A stretch of 64,000 nucleotides of DNA from Rariloculus sp963665575 (GCA_963665575.2 CAXXDW010000003.1:682001-746000); one strand, 5' to 3'. Shown: positions 53,190 through 63,522, counted from the stretch's first letter. Translations and numbers: made by a program. The notes: a model not told the origin generated them from the letters alone.

Positions 53190-56054
53190 ATGACTGACTA
53201 CAAGGGCACGCTGAATCTCCCCCGAACCGAGTTCCCGATGCGCGCGAACCTCGCCGGGCGGGAGCCCGAGGCGCTCGCCAGGTGGCAGGAGCAGGATCTC
53301 TACGGTCGGATCCGGGCCGCGTTCGCCGGCCGACCGCGCTACGTCCTGCACGATGGACCGCCCTACGCCAACGGCAATATTCACATCGGCCATGCCGTCA
53401 ACAAGGTGATGAAGGACATCATCGTCAAGTCGCGGTCGCTTTCGGGCTTCGACTCGCCTTACGTGCCGGGCTGGGATTGTCACGGCCTGCCCGTCGAGCG
53501 CGAGGTCGAGCGCGAACACGGCCGGGTCGGCGAACGGCTCGATGCCCGCGCGTTCCGCGCGGCCTGCCGCGACTACGCGAGCACCCAGATCGAGCGCCAG
53601 CGCGAGGATTTCAAGCGGCTTGGCGTGTTCGGGGAGTGGGATCGGCCCTACGTCACGATGGATGCCGGCTACGAAGCCGAGCAACTGCGCGCCTTCTCCC
53701 GACTGGTTGGAAGCGGACTCGTCTACCGTGGCTACAAGCCCGTGCACTGGTGCATGGACTGCCGTTCGGCGCTGGCCGAGGCCGAGGTCGAATACGAGGA
53801 CAAGCGCTCGCCGACGATCGACGTGCGGTTCCGGGCGGCGGACAGGGCGGCGTTCGCCGAACGGCTCGGAACGGAACTCGACGGCGACGCCGAAGTCTCC
53901 ATCCCGATCTGGACAACGACGCCATGGACGTTGCCGGGCAATCAGGCCGTCGCGCTCAACGGCGCGCTCGACTACAGCCTCGTCAGGACCGACGTCGGCT
54001 CCGGCCCCGAGTACCTGCTGCTGGCCACGGACATGCTCGAGGAGGTTTCCGCCCGCTACGCGGCGAGAGCGTTTCGCGAGAGTTCTGCGGCCTTCGACGC
54101 TACGAGCGACAGCAGTGTAGTCGGAACCGCTCCCGGCAGCCGCTTCGAGGGCCTTCAACTGCGCCACCCCTTGTACGAGCGCGACGTTCCTGTCGTGCTC
54201 GGCGAGCATGTGACGACAGACGCCGGCACCGGCGCTGTCCACACGGCGCCGGGGCATGGCCACGACGACTTCGCCATGGGCGTCGAGTACGACCTGCCGG
54301 TCGAGAGCCCGGTCGACGGCGAGGGCCGGTACGTCGCGGGCACCGCCCTGCTCGAAGGTCTCCACATCGATGTCGCCAACAACCGCATCCTCGAGCTTCT
54401 CGCGGAGCGCGGCACGCTGATCCGGCAGGAGTCGCTTGAACACAGCTACCCGCATTGCTGGCGCCACAAGTCCCCGGTGATCTTCCGGGCGACGCCGCAG
54501 TGGTTCATCCGCCTCGATGAAAGCGGGGAGTTGCGGGCCAGGACGCTCGAGCACATCGAGGACGTCCAGTGGGTCCCGGGCTGGGGACGCGAGCGAATCC
54601 GGGGCATGGTCGAGAACCGGCCGGACTGGTGCATCTCGCGCCAGCGCGCCTGGGGCGTGCCGCTGACGCTCCTCGTGCACCGGGAAAGCGGCGAACTGCA
54701 TCCGGACATGCCCGACCTCATCCTGCGCGTGGCCGACGAAGTGGAATCGGCCGGCATCGAGGCCTGGTTCGATCTCGATCCGGAGACGCTGCTCGGCGCC
54801 GAAGGCCGCGACTACGAAAAGGTTACCGACGTCATGGACGTCTGGCTCGATTCGGGCCTGAGCCACCATGCCGTGGGCACCCTGTCCGATGAGGTCACCG
54901 TGCCCACGGACCTGTACCTCGAAGGTTCCGATCAGCACCGCGGCTGGTTCCAGTCGAGCCTGCTCACCTCCGTGGCGCTCGACGACCGCCCGCCCTACCG
55001 GGCCGTATTGACGCACGGATTCGCCGTCGACGAGCGTGGCAGAAAGATGGCGAAGTCGCTCGGCAATGTCGTCGCGCCGCAGAAGATCTGCAGTACGCTC
55101 GGCGCGGACGTGCTCAGGCTATGGGTCGCCGCCACCGACTACCGGGCCGAGATGAACGTGTCCGACGAGATCCTCAAGCGCGTATCGGACGCCTACCGCC
55201 GCATGCGCAACACGCAGCGATTCCTGCTCGGCAACCTGCACGGATTCGAGCCCGGAACGCACGATGTGGCGCCTGCCGAGATGGTCGACCTCGACCGCTG
55301 GGCGCTGGAGCGCGCGCGCGCGCTGCAGGACGAAGTCGTTGCGGCCTACGAACGGTTCGAGTTCCACCACATCTATCACAAGGTCCACAATTTCTGCGTC
55401 AACGACATGGGCGGGTTCTATCTCGATGTCCTCAAGGACCGCCTCTACACGACGCGTGCCGACAGCCACGCGCGGCGCTCGGCGCAGACGGCCATGTATC
55501 ACATCGCCGAGGCCATGGTGCGCTGGCTCGCGCCGATACTGAGCTTTACCGCGGACGAGATCTGGCGAGCCCTGCCGGGCGAACGCAGTGAATCGGTGTT
55601 TCTCGAGACGTGGTATGAACTGCCGGGGGCGGACAGTGCCACGCAGCTCGACTGGGCGGCAATACTCAAGGTGCGTGACTACGTCTCGAAGCGACTCGAA
55701 CAACGTCGGGTCGAGGGTAAGATTGGATCACCGCTCGAAGCGGAGATTCAGATCGATTGCGATGACAAACTCTTTCGCACACTCGACGCGCTCGACGACG
55801 AACTGAAGTTTGTGTTCATCACCTCCGACGCATCGGTCGAGGCCTACAGCGATCGTCCGGCACACGCCCGTCCGCCGGGCGAGGCGCCGTCCGATTCGGC
55901 GCTTGGGATCGGTATCGGGAGCGCCAAAGGCATCAAGTGCGTGCGTTGCTGGCATTGGTGCACAGACGTCGGCAACCACGAGGCGCACCCCGAGTTGTGC
56001 GCACGTTGCGTGACGAACGTCGAAGGTCCCGGCGAGACGCGGAAGTACGCATGA
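53190..56054 (+). CDS. ileS: Isoleucyl-tRNA synthetase
   Basis: A 954-aa class I synthetase. HIGH motif in GNIHIGHAVNKVMKD, the KMSKS loop as KMAKS in RGRKMAKSLGNVV, editing-domain IWTTTPWTLPGNQAV, and a C-terminal zinc ribbon (CVRCWHWC and CARC). Standard length and domain order for the bacterial type I enzyme. The stop overlaps the lspA start by four bases. Confidence 0.97.
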   Translation: MTDYKGTLNLPRTEFPMRANLAGREPEALARWQEQDLYGRIRAAFAGRPRYVLHDGPPYANGNIHIGHAVNKVMKDIIVKSRSLSGFDSPYVPGWDCHGLPVEREVEREHGRVGERLDARAFRAACRDYASTQIERQREDFKRLGVFGEWDRPYVTMDAGYEAEQLRAFSRLVGSGLVYRGYKPVHWCMDCRSALAEAEVEYEDKRSPTIDVRFRAADRAAFAERLGTELDGDAEVSIPIWTTTPWTLPGNQAVALNGALDYSLVRTDVGSGPEYLLLATDMLEEVSARYAARAFRESSAAFDATSDSSVVGTAPGSRFEGLQLRHPLYERDVPVVLGEHVTTDAGTGAVHTAPGHGHDDFAMGVEYDLPVESPVDGEGRYVAGTALLEGLHIDVANNRILELLAERGTLIRQESLEHSYPHCWRHKSPVIFRATPQWFIRLDESGELRARTLEHIEDVQWVPGWGRERIRGMVENRPDWCISRQRAWGVPLTLLVHRESGELHPDMPDLILRVADEVESAGIEAWFDLDPETLLGAEGRDYEKVTDVMDVWLDSGLSHHAVGTLSDEVTVPTDLYLEGSDQHRGWFQSSLLTSVALDDRPPYRAVLTHGFAVDERGRKMAKSLGNVVAPQKICSTLGADVLRLWVAATDYRAEMNVSDEILKRVSDAYRRMRNTQRFLLGNLHGFEPGTHDVAPAEMVDLDRWALERARALQDEVVAAYERFEFHHIYHKVHNFCVNDMGGFYLDVLKDRLYTTRADSHARRSAQTAMYHIAEAMVRWLAPILSFTADEIWRALPGERSESVFLETWYELPGADSATQLDWAAILKVRDYVSKRLEQRRVEGKIGSPLEAEIQIDCDDKLFRTLDALDDELKFVFITSDASVEAYSDRPAHARPPGEAPSDSALGIGIGSAKGIKCVRCWHWCTDVGNHEAHPELCARCVTNVEGPGETRKYA

Positions 56055-56578
56055 CCGCGCAGACCGGACCAGGCCGACCCACGATCGCCGCTGGCGCCTG
56101 GAAGTGGCTTGCGCTCTCGGTCGCCGTCGTCGCCGTCGATCAGTACAGCAAGTACCTGATCATGCAGAACTTCATGGAGTTCGACCGGCTCGTGCTGTTG
56201 CCCGTGCTCGAGTTCATGCGGCTGCACAACGAGGGCGCGGCGTTCAGCTTCCTGAGCAACGCCGGCGGCTGGCAGCGCTGGATGTTCATCGGTATCGGCC
56301 TTGCGGTCGGCATCGGGATACTGGTCTGGCTCCTGCGTTTGCCCGCGAAGGGCCACGGGCTGCTCGCGGCGGGGCTTGCGCTCGTGCTCGGCGGCGCCAT
56401 CGGCAACGTCACCGACAGGATACTGTGGGGCCATGTCGTCGACTTCATCCGCGTCCACTATCAGGACTGGTACTTTCCCGCCTTCAATGCGGCCGACTCG
56501 TCGATCTCGATCGGTGTCGGGCTGCTCCTTCTCGACAGTTTCCTTGACTGGCGCCGGAGCAAGGAACGCGCTCCATAG
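56051..56578 (+). CDS. lspA: Lipoprotein signal peptidase
   Basis: A 175-aa, four-helix aspartyl peptidase that removes lipoprotein signals. Start at ATG 56051 overlapping the ileS stop. VVAVDQYSKYLIMQ, MRLHNEGAAFSFLS, GGAIGNVTDRILWGHVVDFI with catalytic Asp, and FNAADSSISIGVGLL with the second Asp. The standard ileS-lspA pair. Confidence 0.96.
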   Translation: MTAQTGPGRPTIAAGAWKWLALSVAVVAVDQYSKYLIMQNFMEFDRLVLLPVLEFMRLHNEGAAFSFLSNAGGWQRWMFIGIGLAVGIGILVWLLRLPAKGHGLLAAGLALVLGGAIGNVTDRILWGHVVDFIRVHYQDWYFPAFNAADSSISIGVGLLLLDSFLDWRRSKERAP

Positions 56579-56656
56579 GAACTCCAGGCAACGCCGTGGG
56601 CAACGTTCGCTTTCTCGATCTCTCTGCAACGCAACTACACAAGCCGAATCCCGCCG

Positions 56657-57094
56657 CTACCAGCACCGATCGTTTGCGCCGTTCGGCAACGGAGTCGCCG
56701 TGCGAACGCCCGCGGAAGTCAGGGTGAACGACGTGCACTGCGTGTCCGGCGTCTGATCGATGCCATTGCGCCCTCCTCCCGGTGTGGGTCTCGCGGTCGC
56801 AAACCAGTCGAGGGTGACGCCCGCGTCCGTGCCGATTTCGAGCGTGTACACGCCCTGCTCGGTGAGCCCGGCGGGAAACCCGAGCGTATCCGGATCCAGC
56901 GAGTACTGGTTGTTTTGCAGGTAGAACCGCTCCTGGTTGGTCGCCAGGCGCAACAGCGCCGCCATGGCTTCTGTCCGCTGTGCCCGGATCGTGTACTGCC
57001 GGTAGCCCGGCACGGCCACGGCCGCAAGCAGCGCAACGATGCCGACGACGACCATGATCTCGACAAGGGTGACGCCGGTAGCTCGGCCTGGCAT
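56657..57094 (-). CDS. pilE: Type IV pilin-like protein PilE
   Basis: A 145-aa pseudopilin or minor pilin. Short leader MPGRATG, then VTLVEIMVVVGIVALLAAVAVP with the Glu5 after the cleavage Gly. After the helix, YRQYTIRAQRTEAMAALLRLATNQERFYLQ is PilE-like. Cysteines near the end (C in TQCTSF and DRCW) can close the D-loop. It follows pilY1 directly, as in Pseudomonas and Xanthomonas pilV-W-X-Y1-E operons. Confidence 0.88.
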   Translation of the reverse strand: MPGRATGVTLVEIMVVVGIVALLAAVAVPGYRQYTIRAQRTEAMAALLRLATNQERFYLQNNQYSLDPDTLGFPAGLTEQGVYTLEIGTDAGVTLDWFATARPTPGGGRNGIDQTPDTQCTSFTLTSAGVRTATPLPNGANDRCW

Positions 57095-60000
57095 TCAGTC
57101 GATGCCCTCCTGGACCCAGTACGTGCGAACCGGCCCGCTCGGGAACTCCGTCGCAATACAGTGAAGCCCGAGGCAGGCGACGGGCGGTGGCGAGCATTCG
57201 CTCCCCACGCAGTTTTCCGGGTCGTCAGGAGCGGGAAAGACGAATGCCACCTCGCTCGCGCTCGCACCCGGCAGCTCGACGTAGCGGTCCTCGGGCTCGC
57301 CGGGTGTCGCGTCGCCGTCGAGGTCCGTGACCGGCGAGCCGTCGACCAGATCGACAACATAAAGGCGACTGGTGCTCGGCACCGGCGAGCAGGGATCGGC
57401 CGTGCTGTCCGCCGAACCCGGCACGAGCGTCGTGAAATAGACCCGGTTGTTGAAGGTCCTGGCTTCGGCGTGGACCTTCTCGCCTATCCATCCCGGGTCC
57501 CTGAGTTCCAGGCGCCAGCCCGGACCGCCGGGCGGTACGGTCGCGTCGGCATCGTCGGTAACGTCGACGAGATCGGCGTCGACAATTGGCTCGACTCTCG
57601 CGTAATCGCTGTCGCTGAGAGTGCGAAACGCAGCGTGGTCGCGCAGTGCATAGAAGCGGTCGTGGTTGGCGGTGCCGAGCGGGTGCGCCCGGTACCCGGA
57701 ACCGATGCCGATATGCATGAAGCGTTCGCGGCGGCTGCTGACGAGCGCGACGTCGGGGGCGTAGTAAAAGCGCCGGTTGTCCGGCCCGTCCGGCGCCACG
57801 TCCGGGGGCGCCGGCAGCGGTGCGGCACCGAGTTGCGCGATGACGCCGCCGCTGATCAGGCCGGACGGCCCGTTGCCGTTGTGGATGTCGAAGCGCCAGA
57901 CCTGCCCGCCCATGTCGGCCGCGTACATTCGGTCGGCAAGTCCGTCCGCACCGAGGTCGACGACCTTGACGTCGGCGGCAAACGACGACTGCATGGCCGG
58001 GAATGTCTTGTCGCCTTCGAACCGCGATCCGTGCCAGAGCAACTCGCCGGTCTCTGAGCCCACGATGTAGATGGCGTTGCCTATGGAATCGGCCGCGTTG
58101 TCATAGCCGTCCTGGGTCGGGTCGTAGCCTCCGCCGAGCACCACGACCAGCTTGTCCGCGCCCTGGGCGGCTGAGTTCACGTCGATGCGGGCAGGCGCCG
58201 GGGCCGCCCAGCTTTGTCCGTTACCCGGAAGGTCGGCTGAACCCAGGCGCCACAGCAGTCTTGGGGAATGCCGGTTGCTCACGTCGAGCGCGTAGTAGAC
58301 CGTTCCGCCGCGGCGCAGTCCAAAGAAGAGGTAGACCTTTTCGGTTGCGGGGTCGATGAAGCCGTCGTCGTCGGCGAGCATCTGCAGACGCAGCGCCCCA
58401 TCGATCCCGTAACGCCTGGACGATGTCGGGCGATTTGCGTACAGCTCGACCTGATCGTCGAAAAATTCCCTGGGAATGAAGGCCCACTGCTCGATGCCGG
58501 TATTGGCATTGATCGCATGCAGGAAACCGTCGTTGGTCGCGACAAAAACCAGCGCGGCATCGGGATCGGCGCCATCGTAGATCATGGGCAGCGGCGCGGA
58601 GTGAAGCGGATCGCCCATTCCCCTGCGGGCCTCCGAACCGCCGGCTACGGCCCCTCGTACGAAATCGATGACCTCATCGCGTGCCGGGCCTCCGGGATGT
58701 CCGCTTGCGAGCACTGCGTCGTCGATCGCCGGGTTGGCGTGGCTCACCGCGTTGCTTGCGTGCGTGAGATCGGCGGGATTGCCGTCAAGATGCGTGTATA
58801 CATTGCGTACCGCCGGCGCAGGCAGACGGCTGGCCGCACCGCCCTCGGCAATCTCGGGGTCGTTCACCGCCGACCAGAAACTGCGCGAATCGCTGCGAAA
58901 GAAACCGGTGCCGGGATCAACCGCCGGGCTGCCGTCGGCCCCGACGATGGCGTTGTCCGAAACGCGCAAGCTGAATTTCTTGAGATTGCCGGGCCAGTGC
59001 GCCGTCGTCGTTGGCCGGAACACGCCGATGAAGAGATCGTTGATGTGGCGGGTCCGATTGAAACTGTCGACGGGCACCGCGAGCGGGGTAAACGCCGCTT
59101 GCGTATCGACGTTTTCGACGGCATCGACGACGTAGTCCGAAAGTACCGCCGCAAGCGGCGTGGCTCCTCCCGCCCTCCGGAACTCTCCGCCGCCTCGTTC
59201 TGCGCTATCCCTGAGTGCCGGCCAATCGGCGCCAATGCCCACTGTGTACGTCTGCGCGTTCTGCCGGCCGGGCAATGCCGAGAGATCGCCGGCGAAGAGG
59301 AACTCGGCCATCTCGTCGAGGCAGTCATCGCCTGTGACATCGGCGCCGGGAGCGTAGGCGTCGACGTCGCAGCTTCCGCCGACGAGCTCATCGAAACCCT
59401 GTGCCGCCTCGTCGCGCAAGGCGCGAATCTGCGCTTCCCGATTGGCGTCGTCAGTCGGCTCGCCATCCGTCAACGCGACCACGACGTTCTTCTGGCAACT
59501 GAACTCGAGCGGCGAGACATAACGCGTGCCGGCGGCATCCATCGCAGCCGGAACGCTCAGGACGCCCTGGTCGACGGCTCGTCCCATCAGGTAGAGCCCC
59601 GCTTCGTACAGCGCTTCGGAGAGCGGCGAGGAACCGTTGGGCTCGAGGGCTCCCACTGCCGCCTTGAGCGAGGGGCGAGCCGTTGCGATGTCTTCGATCG
59701 CGTGACTCACGCGAACGCCACGCTCGCCGCCGACGTGCATGATGCCGACGTTGACGCCGTCGATCGCATCGAGCAGCTCCGTCGCAGCCTGCTTCATCAC
59801 ATCGATGCGCGCGATGTCCGTCATCGGGCCGTTGTGCCACCAGTTCAGGTAGTTGCCGCTGTAAAGCACATATTCGGAGTGACGCCTCCATGCGATCTCG
59901 TCGGCGGCTACTGTGCTCCACGGTTGTGCGGCATCGCCGTTTTGCGCGTAGACCGCAGCCGAATCGACGCCGTCGCCATGCCCCGGCGGACTGACGGATC

Positions 60001-60541
60001 CACTGTCCGCGGCGCATTCGACGGGGGCTGCCCGTTCGTTCTGGCTGACCGCCTCCCACTGGATGTCGCCGACGGCATCGAACTGTGCCAGCGTGCCCCG
60101 ATAGACGCCGTTCTCGGCCAGAGCGGTCATACCCCGCCGGCATCGTAGCGCGCCGGCATCGAAGTATCGGCGGGTCCCGCAGTCGGGGGGCTCATCGGTC
60201 CGGTTGGCCGTTTGCCAGTAGACCCGATCCGCCGCGCAGCCCCCGGCATACGTCGCTACGGGATCGTAGGCCGCTCGCGCCTTCATGGTCGCGCCCATGC
60301 TCACCGAATCATCGAACAGCAGCAGGATGTTCGGCCGTCCCTGTACCGTGGGCGAACTCGTGCCCAGGAAAAGCTCCGTGTCGTCGGCAACTGCGGGCAG
60401 CCCGGCGAACGCTGCAATCGCAAGCCCGGCGATGAACCACGCAACCCGCAGCGGGAGACGCACGTGCCCCGGCGCGGGCGGCGCCATGCGATGGCGCGCC
60501 TGCCGCTCAGCAGCCGCCCGAATCTGCCGGACCGATGACAT
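57095..60541 (-). CDS. pilY1: Type IV pilus tip adhesin/assembly protein PilY1
   Basis: A 1148-aa protein. Start at ATG 60541, preceded by AAGG; the longer GTG-type frame is not needed. Signal segment VAWFIAGLAIAAFAGLPAVA, then a von Willebrand-type domain with ILLLFDDSVSMGATM (MIDAS DxSxS) and, in the C-terminal half, the PilY1 beta-propeller (FVATNDGFLHAINANTGIEQWAFIP, VYLFFGLRRGGTVYYALDVS). A Ca-site candidate DLDGDATPGEPED lies near the end. It overlaps pilX by 35 bases and touches pilE. Confidence 0.93.
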   Translation of the reverse strand: MSSVRQIRAAAERQARHRMAPPAPGHVRLPLRVAWFIAGLAIAAFAGLPAVADDTELFLGTSSPTVQGRPNILLLFDDSVSMGATMKARAAYDPVATYAGGCAADRVYWQTANRTDEPPDCGTRRYFDAGALRCRRGMTALAENGVYRGTLAQFDAVGDIQWEAVSQNERAAPVECAADSGSVSPPGHGDGVDSAAVYAQNGDAAQPWSTVAADEIAWRRHSEYVLYSGNYLNWWHNGPMTDIARIDVMKQAATELLDAIDGVNVGIMHVGGERGVRVSHAIEDIATARPSLKAAVGALEPNGSSPLSEALYEAGLYLMGRAVDQGVLSVPAAMDAAGTRYVSPLEFSCQKNVVVALTDGEPTDDANREAQIRALRDEAAQGFDELVGGSCDVDAYAPGADVTGDDCLDEMAEFLFAGDLSALPGRQNAQTYTVGIGADWPALRDSAERGGGEFRRAGGATPLAAVLSDYVVDAVENVDTQAAFTPLAVPVDSFNRTRHINDLFIGVFRPTTTAHWPGNLKKFSLRVSDNAIVGADGSPAVDPGTGFFRSDSRSFWSAVNDPEIAEGGAASRLPAPAVRNVYTHLDGNPADLTHASNAVSHANPAIDDAVLASGHPGGPARDEVIDFVRGAVAGGSEARRGMGDPLHSAPLPMIYDGADPDAALVFVATNDGFLHAINANTGIEQWAFIPREFFDDQVELYANRPTSSRRYGIDGALRLQMLADDDGFIDPATEKVYLFFGLRRGGTVYYALDVSNRHSPRLLWRLGSADLPGNGQSWAAPAPARIDVNSAAQGADKLVVVLGGGYDPTQDGYDNAADSIGNAIYIVGSETGELLWHGSRFEGDKTFPAMQSSFAADVKVVDLGADGLADRMYAADMGGQVWRFDIHNGNGPSGLISGGVIAQLGAAPLPAPPDVAPDGPDNRRFYYAPDVALVSSRRERFMHIGIGSGYRAHPLGTANHDRFYALRDHAAFRTLSDSDYARVEPIVDADLVDVTDDADATVPPGGPGWRLELRDPGWIGEKVHAEARTFNNRVYFTTLVPGSADSTADPCSPVPSTSRLYVVDLVDGSPVTDLDGDATPGEPEDRYVELPGASASEVAFVFPAPDDPENCVGSECSPPPVACLGLHCIATEFPSGPVRTYWVQEGID

Positions 60542-60980
60542 AAAAACCTTGCCGGTGCGTCGATACCGCGCCGCGGGGGCCGGTACCGACGGAAACGATC
60601 TCAAAATGAAAAGCCTGCACGCCGCCCGATCCGGCCCCGATGCTGAAGGCGCGATCGGGGACCGCCGTCGTCGTCACGCAGCGCGTTGAGGTCCGGGTTT
60701 CGTATGGGCCGTCGCCAACGGGCGCGGCGGGGACAACCGACGGCCCTCCCGTGCTGAACCCGGACTCGGCGAGCGCAATCTCTATACCGGTCTCGGCCGC
60801 CTCGAAGGCGCCCTGCTGCGACTCTGTGCTGTTCACCATCGCAAGTTCGAGCATGGCCGTGTTCATGGCGGAGACGCCGAGTACGGTCAACGCAAGCATG
60901 AGCACGAGCGAGACCACGAGCGCCGCTCCGCCCTGACGAAGGGAACCGGCGTCTGCGGTGCGTTCGTCGCGGCCCTTCAT
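60507..60980 (-). CDS. pilX: Type IV pilus minor pilin PilX
   Basis: A 157-aa minor pilin with the PilX start RQGGAALVVSLVLMLALTVLGV, lacking the Glu5 of major pilins as PilX does, then AMNTAMLELAMVNSTESQQGAFEAAETGIE. The start overlaps the pilW stop by four bases. Confidence 0.88.
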   Translation of the reverse strand: MKGRDERTADAGSLRQGGAALVVSLVLMLALTVLGVSAMNTAMLELAMVNSTESQQGAFEAAETGIEIALAESGFSTGGPSVVPAAPVGDGPYETRTSTRCVTTTAVPDRAFSIGAGSGGVQAFHFEIVSVGTGPRGAVSTHRQGFYVIGPADSGGC

Positions 60981-62002
60981 GTCGCCGGACGCAGATTGCG
61001 CAGGTAGATGGTCCTTTCGACGACCACGCGCCGGAAACGGTCCCCGGGCGCCGGCACCCGGCGGTCGGCATAGTCGTAGCTCGCCAGGTCAACGAAGCCT
61101 TGTTCGGGACGCTCGGCGCGAACCCTGAGCCAGAGTCGCACGGCCACGATGATGTTGTCCGGATGAAGCACCGGGTCGAGCAAGGGGCTGCCAAAATCGA
61201 CATAACGGTCGACCAGACCGCGGTTTGGCATGCCCGGACTGTCGGTATCGACGCCCAGTTGAACCTGCATGTCCTCGACGCCCGGGAAGACCTCCTGGTC
61301 GACGACCCTCGGCCCGCGCGAACCGCCGGTCAGGGTCTTGACGCGCAGCGACGGCACGGGATTGTCCCGTTCCGAAACTGTCGATTCCCGACTCACGTAG
61401 TAGCCGTTGACGATCAGCCGGTGAGCTTGCGACGTGCTCGCCGCGTAGCCTGCAGGCACGACCGGCCCGACGAACAGGTGGCTCTCCCGGAAGCGTGCAG
61501 ACTGCACGTACAGCGTGCCCGTGTCCGGCTCCGGGTCGTCCTCCACCGCGACGCGGCGCACGACCAGCATGTCGGCGAAGGGTTGCGCCGCCCTGCTGTA
61601 ACGGCTCGAACATGCCAGCGTGGGCAGACCGTTGTTGCTGCCGTCGACCGCACGAACCAGGTACACCGACCAGTTGTTCACGCAGTCGTTACCGACGGCG
61701 AACGCCACAGGGTCGGCGGGTCCGGCCCGGCCTGCGACGCTGTTCGAGCGCGCGCTCAGGCCCCAGTAACCCGCCATGCGGATGTCGGCCTCAAGCCGAT
61801 CCAGAGCGAACTGCGCGTTTTCGTGCAGGCGCGACGTGGATTCGGTAATGCGGAACGTCGTTCTGCCCTGCACGAACACGGTCATCGCGCCGAGCAGCAG
61901 GAAAGCCCCGATCGCGAGCGCCACTGTCAACTCGATCAGCGTGAGCCCCGAGTGAGTTCGGCGCAGCGCAGCGGAAGTCTTCACTGTGGCGGCAAATCGC
62001 AT
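60977..62002 (-). CDS. pilW: Type IV pilus minor pilin PilW
   Basis: A 341-aa minor pilin, long as PilW usually is. Start at ATG 62002; leader MRFAATVKTSAALRRTHSG then LTLIELTVALAIGAFLLLGAMTVFVQ with Glu5. The frame further upstream has no leader-like features. FRITESTSRLHENAQFALDRLEADIRMAGYWG is typical. Fourteen bases after the pilV stop. Confidence 0.9.
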   Translation of the reverse strand: MRFAATVKTSAALRRTHSGLTLIELTVALAIGAFLLLGAMTVFVQGRTTFRITESTSRLHENAQFALDRLEADIRMAGYWGLSARSNSVAGRAGPADPVAFAVGNDCVNNWSVYLVRAVDGSNNGLPTLACSSRYSRAAQPFADMLVVRRVAVEDDPEPDTGTLYVQSARFRESHLFVGPVVPAGYAASTSQAHRLIVNGYYVSRESTVSERDNPVPSLRVKTLTGGSRGPRVVDQEVFPGVEDMQVQLGVDTDSPGMPNRGLVDRYVDFGSPLLDPVLHPDNIIVAVRLWLRVRAERPEQGFVDLASYDYADRRVPAPGDRFRRVVVERTIYLRNLRPAT

Positions 62003-62016
62003 GACTGGTCGTGCCC

Positions 62017-62511
62017 TCAGGACCCGGCAACCTGAAAGACGCTGCGGTAGGCGATGCGGCCAAGACCGATCTCGGTCCAGCTCACTTCGATGGCGAACGA
62101 CGGCGGCAACGTGGATTCGTCGTATCGCACGGCGCCCTCGCCATCGGGCAATGCGGCCGCAACGTTCCGCGTCCATTCGGAGAGATCCCGCGCAGCGACC
62201 GCACCCGGGACGCAGTCGGCGTGGCCAAGCGCTCCCGGATCGCAGTCGTCAGCCTCTCCAGCCTCATCGTACGCGGATTGCCCGAGCCGATTGGCCCGGA
62301 TCCGGTCCGCCATGTCGGCGGCAAGATTGACGGCTTGCGCCCGGAATTGCGCGGTGCGGCCGGCGCCGAGGCCCTGGGTCGTGAGCGCCGCGATCCCGAG
62401 CATGCCGACCGAGATCACGAGCAACGCGACCATCGACTCGATGAGGCTGAAGCCCGATTGCGCGGTCGCGAGTCGCGCGAGCACGAGTCGCAGGATACTT
62501 GTCGCGCTCAT
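62017..62511 (-). CDS. pilV: Type IV pilus minor pilin PilV
   Basis: A 164-aa minor pilin. Start at ATG 62511 (MSATSILRLVLARLATAQSG), then FSLIESMVALLVISVGMLGIAALT with Glu5. Continues QAVNLAADMADRIRANR as in PilV. Between fimT and pilW. Confidence 0.89.
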   Translation of the reverse strand: MSATSILRLVLARLATAQSGFSLIESMVALLVISVGMLGIAALTTQGLGAGRTAQFRAQAVNLAADMADRIRANRLGQSAYDEAGEADDCDPGALGHADCVPGAVAARDLSEWTRNVAAALPDGEGAVRYDESTLPPSFAIEVSWTEIGLGRIAYRSVFQVAGS

Positions 62512-62528
62512 GCAGCCCCCCGGCATGT

Positions 62529-63116
62529 TTACGCGGGACATTCGAGCGCACGGCCGCCCGGTCCGGAGGCCGACACGCGGGGGCGTCCCGTGTAGCTCAC
62601 GATGAGCGCGCGCGCGGCATCGGCTCCGCGCCGATCGCAAAAGGTCACCGTTCCGTTGGTGCTGCGCTTGCGAAATGCCCGAAACTCGAACAAACGTCGA
62701 TTGGACACGATCGGACCCTCGCTCCCCGGTCGGTATCCATAGAGCAAGGGTTCGTCGTCGGATCGCGCGGGAGGGCTCGTGTCGTCTTCGTTGACGAACA
62801 CCATCCAGCCCGCACCGTAGCTCGCCGCATCGCTCCCACAGCTGGCGAAATCGGCCGTGTTGCAGAGCACGACGGAGCGCCCGCGCTTCGCCGCTTCGCT
62901 TCTTGCGAGTTGCACCGCTGTGACAAGGGCATTGATGTCGGCGGTTTGCCTCGAATCGGCAACGAGCGTCTCGAAACCCGGCACGCCCCAGCCAAGCAGC
63001 GTGGCTACAACAAGTAGCGTGAACATCAATTCCGTCAGCGTCATGCCGGAACTCCGCGGGGCGGATCGACCTCCGGTTGCCGGATCGCCGCGGTTTTGTC
63101 CTGCATGTACCATCAT
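62529..63116 (-). CDS. fimT: FimT/GspH-type pseudopilin
   Basis: A 195-aa pseudopilin. Start at ATG 63116 or 63113; both give the leader ending RSAPRSSG before MTLTELMFTLLVVATLLGWGVP, with Glu5. SRQTADINALVTAVQLARSEAAKRGRSVVLC is the GspH/FimT core. First gene of the minor-pilin operon fimT-pilV-pilW-pilX-pilY1-pilE. Confidence 0.87.
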   Translation of the reverse strand: MMVHAGQNRGDPATGGRSAPRSSGMTLTELMFTLLVVATLLGWGVPGFETLVADSRQTADINALVTAVQLARSEAAKRGRSVVLCNTADFASCGSDAASYGAGWMVFVNEDDTSPPARSDDEPLLYGYRPGSEGPIVSNRRLFEFRAFRKRSTNGTVTFCDRRGADAARALIVSYTGRPRVSASGPGGRALECPA

Positions 63117-63522
63117 GTGGAGAGTCGCCCGACCGGGTGCGTTCGGTTCATGCCAAATGCGGCGGGCGCGAATGAACAGTAGGTGTTGGCGAGCCCCCGA
63201 ACCATCCTTGTATCTCGTCAAAGACGACCGAAACGGCTCGATGCTGAATGTGGGAAACGCTCGCGTGTGCTTTCCAGGTCCCTGGTTTTTAATGGAACAC
63301 GCGGATACCAGGGACGAAATCGCACCACGACATGACATCTGAAAACAGGGCAGCCAGTGGCAGGGCGTCAGACCATGGATTCTTTCCTGCAGGTTCCGCG
63401 TGCTCGCAAGGTGAGCGCCTTGATTGGCCCGAATCCATGGCTCCGTCAGTGGCGCCGTTGGATAGACCCATGACTATTCAATTACCATTTCCCGAACATT
63501 GATCGTGTCACGGGCAATTGCA
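63117..63522. other. Divergent intergenic region
   Basis: About 406 bases between fimT and the plus-strand PNPOx-like gene. A ten-base inverted pair (63373-63382 and 63432-63441) is present; no RNA gene or clear promoter was recognised. Confidence 0.5.

Noticed and set aside
53169..55016. A 615-codon frame antisense to ileS
   Set aside because: It lies wholly over the confirmed ileS gene and has shadow-type composition.
58268..60148. A 626-codon frame antisense to pilY1
   Set aside because: No family features; pilY1 on the other strand has clear domains.
63269..63292. Short CCAGG/CCTGG pair followed by a T-run near 63280
   Set aside because: The loop would be only two bases, too small for a real intrinsic terminator, and no gene ends nearby.
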